This document shows, piece after piece, positions 13,926 through 27,000 of a stretch of DNA of 64,000 bases; position 1 is the first letter of the stretch, and the number at the start of each line of letters is the position of its first letter. The DNA is taken from NCBI RefSeq assembly GCF_000149955.1, contig NC_030990.1, positions 2,028,502-2,092,501 on the forward strand, given 5' to 3'. Source of the DNA: Fusarium oxysporum f. sp. lycopersici 4287 (Eukaryota > Ascomycota > Sordariomycetes > Hypocreales > Nectriaceae). The position numbers were made by a program, and so were the translations under genes. Under the pieces are notes generated by a model, which worked only from the letters and a program-made list of their open reading frames with translations, was not told the origin of the DNA and did not search any database.

Positions 13926-14374
13926 TCGATTTGTGGATTAGATGACTGTCTCCATCATCTTATGCAGCCCACAACCCCCTGGTTTGCTGCTTGACCTGGC
14001 TACTTGGTCCTACGACCCTACCTCATCGCACTAACCCTGTCGCTTCAGCCATTGTGAAAAGACGTCGGCCTGCCGATCACTTAGACCAGAGTCGTCACAC
14101 CTTTTTTTTCTTTCAGAGACGGGGGAACTCCACTCTTCTCCCGCAGCCCAGCCCGTTTCCAGAGGCAGATTGACGCACGTCAATTCGCACCCAGACACTT
14201 AAGACTTCGCTGATCCCACCTTGGCCCCGACTCAACTCCCCATATCATCTCCAACCTGGACGGGATCTTCTGTCTCTGATCTGTATCACCGACTTGGCTT
14301 TTATTCTAGTTAGGATCCCGCATCTGATCAACAAACCTTTTTTTCCCCTCTACCACGCATCTGCCCACCGATCT

Positions 14375-14434
14375 ATGTTGATATTGCACATCAACCACTA
14401 CACTTCACATCACCATTATCACATACCAATATGA
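14375..14434 (+). promoter_or_regulatory. 19-codon uORF whose stop overlaps the flbC start (ATGA)
   Basis: An ATG at 14375 opens a 19-codon frame whose TGA stop (14432-14434) shares bases with the flbC ATG (14431-14433). The junction reads ATGA. The peptide is rich in H and Y. A second in-frame flbC ATG lies at 14437, just past the uORF stop. Such an arrangement would favour termination-reinitiation or repress flbC translation, provided the mRNA start lies upstream of 14375. This is visible in the sequence; the regulatory role is inferred. Confidence 0.6.
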
Positions 14435-15641
14435 CCATGACGCTCGACACCACTCAGCAACGGTTTGGGCCTTCGTTGAATTTCGACTATTCAGCGCCTG
14501 CACAACCGCCTGCATTTTCGAACCCATGGTCCTCGTCTTCACCATCACAGCATCCTCCTGCTGGGAGCAGTCTCTTTGTTGGTAGCCAACCTGCCCTCAA
14601 CCCAAGCATCATGGCCGGAAAGCCACCCCAAAGTCGTGCGAGCACTAGCAGCACTTCTTCAATGGCCTCATACGGAGGCGCAATGCCCGTCCCCAACACA
14701 TCTGCAGGTAAGTTTAAGATGCTAGCATCGACAACAAATGATAAATTTACTAACAAGATCACATAGATCTTCTTAGCATTAACAGAATGCAAACAACATC
14801 TGCTGCTTATGGAGATCCCACTTACACTACATCTGCCTCTCCTGTCAACCACCAATTTGCACCTACATCAGCTGCCCCCTATGACACGCTGGGCTACGCA
14901 CCCGCTCCTGTGCGCCCCCCACCCTTTGGTCTCGCTCCGGCTGATGACCACGCCAGAAGATACTCACAGCAGTAAGTATCCTCGACCGGACAGATCTATC
15001 CCTTACTGACGCTAGGGGCAGTAGCATCCAGGATGAACGGAGGAGCTTTGCAGATGCTCTCGATGCCAGCCATGGCATGCTGGCCATGAGCCAGGAGACA
15101 CCTCGACCTATCTATGGCGCGCGAAGTGATCGATCCTCTGTTGATTCCTATGGATTCCCTTCTACCCACTCAACTAGTTCTTCTATCTCTTCCAGCGGTA
15201 ACTTTAGCTCTTACTATGGCGATTCCGTTTCTGATTACTCAACTGCGGGTTCTGATATTGAGTCGGTGTCTTCGAGGACTTTACCCAGACCTCAAGGCCT
15301 GATGGGCTCCCAGATCCCGCCTGCCCCCCAGTCCATGATGGGCCAGTTCAGCTCCAAGGTTTCATCCAGCACACAGAAGAAGCATAAATGCAAGGTCTGC
15401 GATAAACGATTTACTCGACCCAGTTCTTTGCAAACCCATATGTACAGCCACACAGGCGAGAAGCGTATGTTCCCTTTCACCAAGAGCACGCTCCACTCAC
15501 TAACAAAATGCAGCTTTTGCTTGTGAGGTTGAAGGATGTGGCCGACATTTCTCAGTTGTTTCCAATCTTCGACGCCATCGAAAGGTTCATCGTGGTGACG
15601 CTCGCTCTGAGGCTGGCTCTGAAGACCATCACTCGGACTAG
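14431..15641 (+). CDS. flbC: FlbC-type C2H2 zinc-finger conidiation regulator
   Basis: Four exons: 14431-14707, 14767-14971, 15022-15464 and 15514-15641, joined by introns of 59, 50 and 49 nt with normal donors and CAG/TAG acceptors. The product is 350 aa. The N-terminal two-thirds is Ser/Pro/Ala-rich and probably disordered. Two adjacent C2H2 fingers close the protein: finger 1 at residues 284-304 (CKVCDKRF...H...H) and finger 2 at 312-334 (CEVEGCGRHF...H...H), linked by TGEKPFA. An acidic/Ser tail of 16 residues follows. This finger pair and its C-terminal placement match FlbC of Aspergillus, a DNA-binding activator acting upstream of conidiation genes. The acceptor of exon 3 could alternatively be 3 nt further on (exon start 15025), dropping one Ser. 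The ATG at 14431 is chosen because no earlier in-frame ATG exists nearby. The gene stands alone between two large empty regions. Confidence 0.92.
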
Positions 15642-18600
15642 AGACGTTCTACGACGGTCTAAAACCCTTCGATCAAACACATTCATGACGAGCACAGGAC
15701 ACACGTGAAGGAGACTGGAACTTGAAGAGAGGCGATGCAACGACAGTCAAAGTGACCGACTGGTTGGTGACAAATCGCATTGTTTTATCACCTGCAAATA
15801 TTATTACAACACGGCTCAGCGCGGCATAGAGAAATGGGACAGAAAAGGATGAGAAATCATGGGGGTGGGGACGAGGAGGACAGCGACGGTGTATACGATT
15901 CGAGTCTATCGCTTACGGTGCATGGGGTTCTTGGCCCTTAAACTCTGGATTTCACTATTGGTATTTTGGGATGGGAATGGGCGGAGTGCTGGGCCGACCT
16001 ACCGATACCCTTCCACGCGGCGTTTATGGAGTTGACCAAGCTATGGTCCTGTCGTTATTCATGTTTGGGCACACGATGCCTTGAGCTATACTTCGAAGCG
16101 ATCGTTCATGCCCTTTATTTTAGGGCACCTGTTATCCTCTCAACAATAAGGCACTGTGAGCCCAGGGCATTACTGAGATAGCCACGGACGAGCTTTGAGG
16201 GGAGGCTTGTACTACTAGTTTCATATTTATGGTCATGATATACCCAGTCCGGACCATGCACAGCCTGATCTGTTGATAATGGGCCAGGGGCTTCACAGGA
16301 CAAAAGACAGACCAGGGTGTTGGCAAGATGTGGGCACGACAATGAAGTTGATGAGAAGAGGTGCAGACTATAGAGTGCAAGCAGTCTTACAAGAATTACA
16401 CTTGAGATTAAAACTCGATTATGTTGTGACACATGAAGTGACTTTTTTGACCGCCTTGTCAACTGATCAGATAAATTTCACAAGATACATAAATTTGTTG
16501 CACGGCGTGGTCAGAGACACAGGGAAAAAAGTTGAACACTTTCCACCATGATGGGAATCTGTGAGAATGCCATGCTCTGGTGGCAATGTACAGGTCTGGG
16601 ATAAAACATGACTCGCCAGTAGATAGCAGCCGAAAAGAAAACCAGTCGTGCTGTGTCAAGGATCGTAAAGGGGCTCAGCAATAAGCGCGAAGGCGGCTGG
16701 ACGGTCTCCCACTCCCCTCCATCTCGCAGTCAGGTTACGAGATAGCCGCAAGAGGTGACCCTGGCCTGCGTCAAACGAGGCGAGGCGGTATTGCCGAGGG
16801 AGCTAATGTAGAGAGAGAACTGAGAAATGTCAAATTCAACGTCAAAGCCACTTGTTGTCGATGATAGCGAAGATGGATGGATTGAGGACGAGCACTTGAG
16901 ACACAGACGCGTAATGCAGCCCCTATTCCTTCTACCAGCGATTCTTTAACGCAAATGAATTTGCAGCAAAAGGAGCAGACGGACAGGAGAGGAAGGACAG
17001 GAACAATTGGTTGACCATCCCTGCACCTGGTCTGTTATTGCCTGTCGATCATGACCTAGAATAGCAGACGCCGGCGTTTCAAGTTGTGTACATCCCTACC
17101 GCAAGAGGTATCGTCATTGAGTCGATGGCATTGTCAAGACCGGACAAGCTTTGTGGGGGTGGAAAGGCAGGGAGGGAGTCAAAGGTGTTGGTAGATTAAC
17201 TTCGAAACGTGAGATTGAGATTGGGTTGGCTTGGGAACTGAGGGTCCTTTCGGAGTTTGAGCAAGGGGACGTAGGGGGAAAGTAGGGGACCCCCCGGAGG
17301 ATATGGTCCAAAGGGTTGAGCCTCGGTTTTGACATCCGTGGGTGAGTGGATGAGATGATGGCCTTAGCATGTATTCAGCTTAGCTTGCGAGAGGTCCTGG
17401 ATGGTGTTATTGGGTGTTGCATTGATGCTGCTTAAGAAGGTTTGTTAGAAGTCAACTAGAAGGTTTTTAACTAGAGATAAACATGAAATGAATGGCTCTA
17501 GATACGACATTGTACATGTAAAGTTGTAATCGATTGATTAGAAATTGGTTCTATATCCGTTTTCGATCTATCATCAGTCAGTCAGTCAGTTAAAAGACTG
17601 TATCATCTCTTAGCAGACTTAGCTTACTGCTCATGGGATTCAGTGGAGTCAACAAGGGAATTGCCCATCTTCCATTTGTTAGGGTCTATAATTCCCTTTT
17701 TTTTTTTTTTTGTGCTCAGATTCCGCATTCCCATCTCATTCTCTCATTCTCATTCCCCAATCCCCCCCCCCCCAATATTTCACTAAATCCTTGTCTTTCG
17801 CAGCCGGCTCCCCATTCGTTAAACGCGTTACACCCTGTTTGTTGGGTTGAAAATCGATCTGATTGCAAGCCACAAACTGGGATGCTGGACAGCGGGAGAG
17901 AGATATCGGGTTCAGCTCATGCCATGTCACCAAAAGAAGTTGCATTGCAATTGAAGATGGTCGGTCGCTGATGGCACGTATAAGTACAGTAATATATTCT
18001 GTGGTGCCAGCAGCTCGACAATTACTACACATGGCCGAGATTGATATGTAGTGTAAAGGAATTGCTAATCGCCGACCGAGGCGCCCTGTTACAGACGATG
18101 CATGTGGGGAGACTCTTCCTCCACTTGCGATACGCTCGTTCGGATTACTCGATCAGTTCAATAATATCCATCAACTCACTCATCCATGTCCAGCCTCCAC
18201 GCTGGGCAATTTACCCTCTGTGGCAAAAAGGACGCGCGCGACATGGCCAAAGTATGTACTGTATGTATCGTTCAACTGCAATGTTCGCTGCGACAGTGGA
18301 GGCTGGCAGCCGAAATAGACGAAGGGGTTCTCGTGCTATAGGGGTATGTACTGTACTGTAATAGCTGCTGTGCCATGTCACGGCTTTGGTGATATGGCAT
18401 ATGACGTCTCTCACGGCTGAGATGTGAGCGCCCGGGTCGCGGAACCCAAGAGATCCGGCGCCGTAATGGCGGATTCACCTTCACGGCATGGGATGGGACT
18501 GGCCGATTTGTGAGACACAGTTCACAACGGCGCTCCGAGGCGGTGCAAACGACCTTTGGGGTTGGACAGATTGAGAGAGTGCATGACCGTGGTCAGTACC

Positions 18601-21600
18601 CTTGGGGCGAATTCTTGGTGTCGCGTTCCTCAACTTAGAATAGGCACAGAGTTTGGTATACTTGGAGAATTAGAGTACCGTCAAAGTCGTTTAATCGCCC
18701 CATTTTAGCACCATAACTCAACCCTGAAGCCGTTGGCAAAATGACTGCTTATCCATCGCCTCCTTTCGATCACAGCTTTTGCCTCACACGAGGTGCGTAA
18801 TGTCGTCGTCGTACAGTACTTTCATGTTGACGATGCCACATGCTCTACTCATTATGCACCATTCGTAAAAGGAAGGAAAAGGGACCTCAGATTGATTAGA
18901 AGGATTCCAAAACAGCGATAATGACGGCGGTCGTGGGTCGAGCAGTGACGTCGACGGAGAAATTAGACTCGTCGTCCGCGTTTGAGATTCTGCCACGGAC
19001 TCTGGCCTCTGCGTAAAGCAGCGCCGATGATGGGATCTTCAGGGTCCTTCTTATTAGGGGGCTAGTACCAATTCAGCTTGGGGTTGTGGATTGGAGAGAG
19101 TCAGGGAAAAGTCAGAAGCGACAGCAATGGCAATAGGTAGCAATAGCAATAGCAATAGCAGGGGTGGTGACATTTCTTCTCGGTGTGTTTCCTGGTTTGT
19201 GACGTGGAGTAGGATAAGCTAGCATGTAACCAAATCAAATCAATCAAACAGTTATGTTGTACAGAGTTGGGTAAGTATACAGACACAGCTGAGAAAAGAG
19301 AGGGTCGGCCGGCCACTGTGGGAAAATTAATGGGGCGTGGAGAGATGGATTGAGCGACTTAGACGCGAAACTTGTTTTCCCCTCTCCTTGTCTGCTTGTT
19401 CCTATCTTGCATCTACGTGTGAGGGACAATCCATGGTTGGGTTGGGCTTGCTACTGCATGATGAAATAAATGCCTAATTGTCTTACGGAATATGGAGCTA
19501 TACCATATTGAACCATCTGATATCGTCCTGCGCAAGTAGGCGGTAGGTATAGTATAATTTCTTTTCTGGCTGTTGGGATTGAGTTAAGTTTTGGACCCAG
19601 AGACAGTTGTAGCTACTCCTTACGTACAGTAACACTGAATGAAGTGGTTAGGCATTTAGCAGTTCACATCCGTCTTTACGATTCGTCTAAGCCCACAATT
19701 CTGACTGCTACTATGTTGTGCTAAGCATTGAAAGTTTGTTTTGGCCGCGGCAGTGTTTAGCTCTCAGCTCTCATCATACATAGAAACTGCCTCTGTAGGG
19801 GAAAAAAAAAAAACGTTGAAATGTAATGGGGGCCGTGACGTCAGAGGCTGCGGTAAGGGTCCCCGGCTCCGTTGCTGCGAAGACCCGGCCGAGCTCCACC
19901 CGCTAAACGTCATCGATGAGCTTGTTCATTCGCTGCCGCAGATGGCCGAACAGGGACAAGCGCTCTGTACCCACTTTCTTCCCTTTTGACTTTTGCATGT
20001 GGGGAGAGTGAGGGTGGGGGCGTCCTTGGGGCGTGAGTGTAGAGGACTTGTCCAAGATACATGACAGGGGTGGCTGACGGGTTTAATTTATTTGCGTTTA
20101 GTCTCTGATTGATGCCGGGACATGGGTGGGTTTGGCTGAAGCCGGGCTAGTCAGGCTACGCTACGCTTTGAGCTAGGGTACAGTAACCAGTCTGCCAGAG
20201 CAGAGGGCAGAGAATATCAGAAGCCGGATGTGGTTCTTTGTCTAGGGACAAACATCACCACTAGGCAGCCTCTTAACCCATCATGTCCCAATTGGTGAGC
20301 TTATTGATTGCTGAATGATGCTGGCCTCATCTGATAGGGATAAGTTATACAGGCAATTTACCACAATCCTAGCTAAGAGTCTCTTTTTCGTATCACTGTT
20401 GTCATCACGCATCCGAAACCAACATTACTCTATGGCATATACCACTCTGTGATGCCATTACATTATCACTTCCGTGGTCACCTGTCGGACTGGGTCCGGC
20501 AGTACCACAGTATAGTGTGTGCTCAATGTAGCGTGAACCACCCATCACCACACTCTCACAGTCTTGTCACGAGTAGTTAGTACAGTGCTGTCGTCGTGTA
20601 ATTGGGCACACGACTAAAACGAGGCCCATGGGGATGCTAACTCAAGTCAACTACATGCAACCAAGCTCCCCCTCCTGGAAACCATGCCAGCCAGCCCATC
20701 TGTCAATGGCCAGACACTTCATCCTCGTTTTGCCACTCCAGGAACACTCACGAATCGAAAGGGGAGAAAACCCCAGGCTTGTTCTAGCATGCACACTGTG
20801 ATACTGTATACAATGTCTCAGCCTTGGTCACCCAAAGTGGAAACAACACCAACCGCTCTATCGACGGATGTCTACATACCCGCATTCCCTCCAAACGCTA
20901 ACGATACCTTGGAGCGCTAGGTTTCTCGGCTTTTCAAGCTAGCAAGCCTCGCGAGAGACACAAGGAGCAACAAGGTTGAGTGAGACACGAAACGAAACAA
21001 AAGAAAGTCTGCCAGTTCTTCCCTACCTCCTAGCTTCCCTCGTACATGCCAGGCAACTGTTGTAGTACCTCAGATAACTGCAACTTAATCCCCTACCTGC
21101 TAAGACTGCTCCTTGGCTTCCACGGGGGCCAAGCTTTACTTTTTTCGGCATTGACTTCTTCCGTGGCTTGCACTTGAGATGGTGTCCTTGCGCTGCCATT
21201 TCTACCACTCGGCTCTTCTGGCGGTGGATTCTGACGTCCTCTAAGATAGGCTATTCTCAATCCAGCGCACCGCAATTCAGTCTCCTTCCCATTCCCCTGA
21301 TGGCATTGCTGAGAATGCCATCCTCTTTTTCACTTACCTAGTTTATGCTTACGACTCGAACAGAGAAGAGGGCATGTTCTTCCAATCACCATAGCAGATA
21401 TTCAGGTACTCAATTGACTATACACCTCCTTTCATTCTAGCAATCATTCTAATCAATCAAAATCTCTACATGTGTGAGAAGAATTTGTGAGCCTCTAATA
21501 ACCCCTGGAAGATCCTCTCTGTCCCACCCCGCTTTCCTCTGTGTTTGGGTGTTTATCTCCAACTCCCTTCTGATACCCTCCGTCACCTGACCCTCCTCTA

Positions 21601-24029
21601 GCTCTTCCTTGCTGACTAAATTAATCACCACCCACCATCCTTCTCCTCATCTCGATTCACTTTGACTATCCCGGCCTCTATCAGTAACGCTCATTTGTCG
21701 TCGGCTTTTATTTCCTTGTCTCTTAGCAGATTCATCTCCACACATGCTGCTCTTCTTCAAGGATAAGCAATTGGGCGGGGTTTAGGCCCTTCAGTTGGTT
21801 GCTCTCCCGTCCCAGCATCCAACCGATGTGACGTGTGAATCCAGTTCTGCTTTTGCTTTGACAATCGCGCAGCGAGAAATTGTCAAAAGGTAAGATATTG
21901 TGCCAAATCCGTTTATTCTGCGCCTTGGCATGTCCAAACCTCAGCCTTCTCGGGGAGATCTGCACGCCTTTGATCTGATCATCAAATAAGCAACCGTTGC
22001 GGCCGCACATCACAATCACTTGAGAGTTATAAGCGCGGATTAAGGTGCAGGATCACAGCCAATATCTCAACAGAAGCAAGCCTCAAAGCAAAAAAGTTAA
22101 CGGCGTGTAAGCTCGATTGTACGTGAGGGACAGCCTTCCAACATAGTTCAGCTGGTCTTGAGACCTACACTACGGCTTGTTCTGTCCTCCTACATAGTGC
22201 TAGGGCGACACAAGGCCGGGGCCCCGGGCAGAGTTCTCTTTTCTTCTTAACAGTCTCTCACCCTGAAATCGGTTGGTTTGGTTTGCATGAGATAGCTTCA
22301 ATTATGGATGCTATGAAATCATCGTGGACAGAAGTGTTCTTACATCTCGATGACCCTTGGCAAGTGTCTGAGGACCGGTGGCTGGCTTCCAAAGGCTGCA
22401 AGACCACTTCGATGACCTTGGCAGATATCAGCAACGATAACATCGTGAATGATGCCAGCCAGCCTGCCAGTGGAGGTGAATAGGTTGGTCTGTGGATGGC
22501 TCCCGTTCCATCTTTTGGACAACAGCTCCCAAGCGCGAGAACCAAGAGCTTGAGACAAAACCCATATCACAAATAAGCTACATTTGCATCTTGTCACTTC
22601 TGACGTCTTTTACAAGCCTTACATACACAGCCATGCACCCTGGTGCACGGTAAAGACAATGCTAACACGGGGAGCACGGCACATGAAGCACAACAAAACA
22701 TCATGATAAGAATTCCATCTTGAGCCTTGTACTGAAGCACACACACCAGGTGTCTCCACCAGAAGATCCAACAAATGCCCACGTGCAATAACAAAGATGA
22801 CACGCCTTTACTCTGTATGGAAAAAGAGAGACGTACGTGGGCTTCAGTCCAGATTTCCCCCTCCGCATATAGCCACTCAGAGGCACAAGAAGATACTTAG
22901 TGAGTGTCGATCACACCGTGCCTCCCCCTCTCCATCGAACTTGCGCGCGTCCCTTGCTGGTATTGTCGACTCAATGCCCAACCACCTTTGGCTTGTATTC
23001 AGAACCAAGAAAATGTCGAGGTAACAACTCCGTGACACGATCCAAAGGTTGGGCGGCATGGGCCTCTCCTTCCCCTCTCCCCTGACTCAAGGCGAGGACG
23101 ACAGGAACATGGGGAGATCCCTATGGATGAAATCTGCATCTGCCGGAGTCTTGCTCAAAAGTTCCCCTTGAAGTGTGGATGAGCCGCGGGTCCGGGCGTT
23201 GACTACCGAAGAAGTGCAAATGGTTCCATCCGTGCATGATGGCCTATTAGTTCGATGATACATCCTACTCTATCTGACTCTGAGAAGTCATCACACGTGC
23301 GGTGTAGGTACAGACAAAGTCGTGGGTATGGATAGCCAATCCAAACCAGCCTTCCATGGCTTTGAAGATCTTTCAGGCCCAAGCGTCCGGCTGAGATTCA
23401 TGGCGACCTGAAAGGTAACATGCTCAATTCGCCAATGTTACTTTCGGCTGCTGACTTATGGAGAATCCTTTGGTGAGAGGACAGTCAATAAATCGCCGCC
23501 AAGCTAATGTCTAGCTAAACTGCTGCCTTCGGATGATCGTCGCTCTTCTTAATGAGGTGAAACCACCAGCTCGGTTGAAGGACCCCAAAACTCTGCTTCA
23601 TCCCTGTAGCTGTAGCGAACATGCGAAGTCGGCGGCTCCGCTGTGAGGTGAGGTGAGATGAGAATTGAAATGAGTGCTACACCAGTCTTGGCAAATCATC
23701 CGTTCATTGACCCAGCAAGCGGTCAACACTCAGATCATTGTTAGGTAAAAGGGGTTGGAAAGCAAGTCGACATCGTTCACATGGTTGTGAGACAGGAGAT
23801 TAGCACTCGGTGTAGTGCAACCAGACATTCGAAACATTGAAGCCGTTTTTATTATCTATCAGAACGCCCTGACGCATGCAATGACCCCCTATCAACGTAC
23901 AGCATTCCAAATTACTAACCTCCCCAAATCCATACCTAACGCAAGAAAAGAAAAGTCCTTGGAATAAACCCCTGCTATCACCAATGGAAGCATCCTCGTG
24001 AAGCCAATCGTCCCTGTCTATACAAACTC
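15642..24029. other. 8.4-kb gene-free region between flbC and SF3B1
   Basis: No supportable gene on either strand. Reading frames are short, overlap on opposite strands and show no domains. Homopolymers and CAGT/CAATAG microsatellites occur. The base composition is not strongly AT-rich, so it does not look like RIP-mutated transposon debris. It may hold the flbC 3' UTR, non-coding transcripts or distal regulatory DNA. Confidence 0.55.
17697..17773. repeat. Low-complexity T15 ... C12 tract
   Basis: A run of 15 T (17697-17711) and a run of 12 C (17762-17773) flank a pyrimidine-rich segment with CATTCTC repeats. Confidence 0.9.
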
Positions 24030-27000
24030 TTACAGCACAATCGCCAGCTCCGGTCTATCCATCTTGTCTTCATCAAGATTTGGATAATATGGCACCATCG
24101 CGTCAGCCCCCTGAACGTATGCATCGTTGTACAAGCGCCAGTATGGGGTTCTGACCTTTCTTGCCGGATGGAACAGGCCCGCCCAGACGTAGTTGAGCAC
24201 CAGGCCTGGCCCAACTGCCATTCGAATGGCCTCAATGGCCTCCACGATACGATCGATGACATGTGGGCTAGTCTCAAATAGATTCGGGTACAGAAGGTTG
24301 AGGAGGTGCACCATAGCATCCTCGCATCCAAGACCAACCACGCCCAAAGCAATATGCTTGACGACGGAAGCCGCTGTTTGACGGTGAACCTGATCACGGT
24401 CGATGAGAGCGTCTTCCAATAAAGGAGTCACTGCGTAAACGTAGTCCTTTGCCATCTCGCCAATATACTCGAAAAGGAAGGAAAGTGACTTGAGCACACC
24501 ATTCTGCACGTTGAGCTCTGGGACACGATATTCGTTCATGAGAGCAGGAAGAACTGTAAAGGGAGCACAAGTTTCGGCTACGATACCAATGGCAACAGCC
24601 GTGTTAACACGGGACTGGCGCTCCTGCACTCGAAGGTTGTTCAACAGAGTTGCCAACACATCCTGAGGACCAATAGCTTTGGCAATGAAACCAAACGTAT
24701 TGTTCGCAGCTCGTCGAATGCCCTTCTTGTGAGCCTTGAGCATATCCAGCAGCTCAAAGCAGATTCGCATCCATTCTCGGGCATTGACGCTCTCAGGTCC
24801 CCGATCCGCAATACGGCCGACAAGGTCAATCGTATTCTCCTGAACCTTTTCGTGACGGTTTCGCAGAATAGGGGTCAGTCGTGGGAGCAGCTCCTTGATG
24901 GGTGGTTGCATCTGCGCAATACCAACAACTGTGACAATAGACCGCAAAGCACCCAAGATAGATCCGAGAACTTCGGGATATTCTTCGCCCAGATACTCGT
25001 AGAGCACAACACCCAGCTTACCCATGAGGGCATCCTCGCCACACTGCTTCATAACCATAGCAATTCGGGAGATCAGATCTGCTGCCTGTTGTCGAACCGT
25101 CGCCGATTTGTTGTTGAGTCGCCATAGAATAGTACTGACGATTTGAGGGATGTAGGGCTTGCAGCGGGTTCCCAAAGCATTGACAACAGAGCCAAAGCCG
25201 TTAAGCATAATAATGTCTTCGACGCTCTGCTCCTGGAACGCGTGAAGGATACCGTCAACAAGTCGCTCTTCTAGGCGCTCGCCGATATCTGCTGCGCCCA
25301 AGCTTGCAACGATCTTCTCCACCGTTTCGACAGTCATTTTTCGGTATGGTTCGCTCTCGTCCTTGAGGTTGTTGACGATCCTCTCCACGATTTCGCTGAC
25401 TCCAACCTTTTGGCCAATGTCGACAGTTGTTTCCACCACTTGTCGATAGTTTCGCTTATCCAAGGCCATTCTTCGTACCCAGAAGCTCTTAAAAAACTCG
25501 TCCAAAACGTGTTCCTTGAGGTATCCTGCAGTGACACCATCTGTCCCAGCACACTGAGAGACAACCTTGAGAACCACCTTCTTCATTTCTTCGTCGGGTG
25601 AGGAGAATTCGCGAAGCAGGATCTCCATGATTTGGCTGGTATAGTAGTTGGCATACTCCTCGTCCATCAGGGGAATGATGTATCCAACAGCCTTGAGGAA
25701 ACCTGCAAGACCTTTGCCTCGCTGCTTGCGGGCGCCCGTCCATAGAGGGTTAAGGATGTCATCGAAACTCTCGATACCATAAGGGTTAGAGGCCTCAGCC
25801 AATGCGGCAATGGCCAGACTGGTGACTGTCCTGACCTTTGTCTGTTCATCGTTGAGGTTAGGCCCAATACACTCAACAAGACCCTTGAGGTGAGGAAGCA
25901 CAGCACAGCCCATCAGAATAGGGATTTGCTGAACAATCTTCACACCTGTGTGGCGGGCTTGCCATGACTTCTTGCTTCTGCAGACAGCCCTGAGGAAGGG
26001 TAGCAAAGCAGGGATGCCAAGGGCTGACGCTACCACCGCAAAGGCTCGTGCTGTTGTGTTCCGGACGTATTCATCGACGTGATCGATATCAGGTCGCATG
26101 GTGCTGATCATGGTAGCAAGACCAGCAGCCTTGCTCAGGTTAGAGATGATTTCTCGTCCCTCCACTCTGGCGTAGTAGTCTTGGTCGATGAGTAATGGCT
26201 CGATAACAACCAGGATCTTGTGGACGTAGGGGCGCACAAGGTCATCGAGCTTGTAGAGAATTCGGTCAATAACTTTCACCAGCAAATGGCGCTCTTGGTC
26301 CTCCAACGTCTTCTCCATGAGTAGGGGCAGGATTTGGTCAAACAGGGGACCAGCTCCGAATTGCCTGGCATTGTCGGTAATCTGGCGAAGAGCAGTCTTC
26401 CTCATGGGGGGAGTACCGTTCTTGATCTTCAACAGAAGCCTCATGATCTTCCTCTCTTTCAGCTCTTCAACCGTTAGAGCATTCTCATCAGAGCCATCGG
26501 TGAGCTTTCCGAAATATGCCATGTCTTCGGCTTTGAAGAACTGTAGGTCGCCTACTCCGGGAATCTCAGCAGGCATTGGCTTTCCACTGAAGCGTACTTG
26601 TTCAGGATCTTGCATCATGAAGCCTGATTGGGGAGCAGGGGTGGCCATAAGCTTGTGTGCTGGAGCGCGGACAGGTTCGTAGCCAGGAGGAGGCTCAAGG
26701 ATCTTGTAACCATCGCTTTCGCCAGGTAGGAGGAGGTCGAGTTCTTCGTCGCTGAGAGGCATGTTTCGACCAATGTCGGTACCAAAAGTTGTTGGCAAAG
26801 TGGGTGCGGATGATGGGTGCGCAGGAGTAGCTAGCCCTGTGTTGCCCATGGGCGTAGCAGAAGGGGCCTGATCCCATCGCGAACGCTTCTTAGAAACCTC
26901 TGCTCCAGGTGCAGGAGCTTGGTCCCATCGCGAACGTTTGGGTTTCGCTGCTTCGCCGGCCTCAGCCGTATCATCCTCGGCGGGTGCCGACGACACATCC

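Larger units (their letters stand above)
7714..14374. other. Gene-free region upstream of flbC
   Basis: About 6.7 kb with no supportable gene on either strand. The longest frame (12303-12824, 173 codons) is rich in C, H, W and M and resembles no protein. From about 12.85 kb onward the + strand becomes pyrimidine-rich, as expected of a long fungal promoter or 5' leader feeding flbC. Leader introns cannot be placed without RNA data. Short palindromes with a TAGGTA core occur near 11635-11662 and 12166-12180. Confidence 0.55.
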
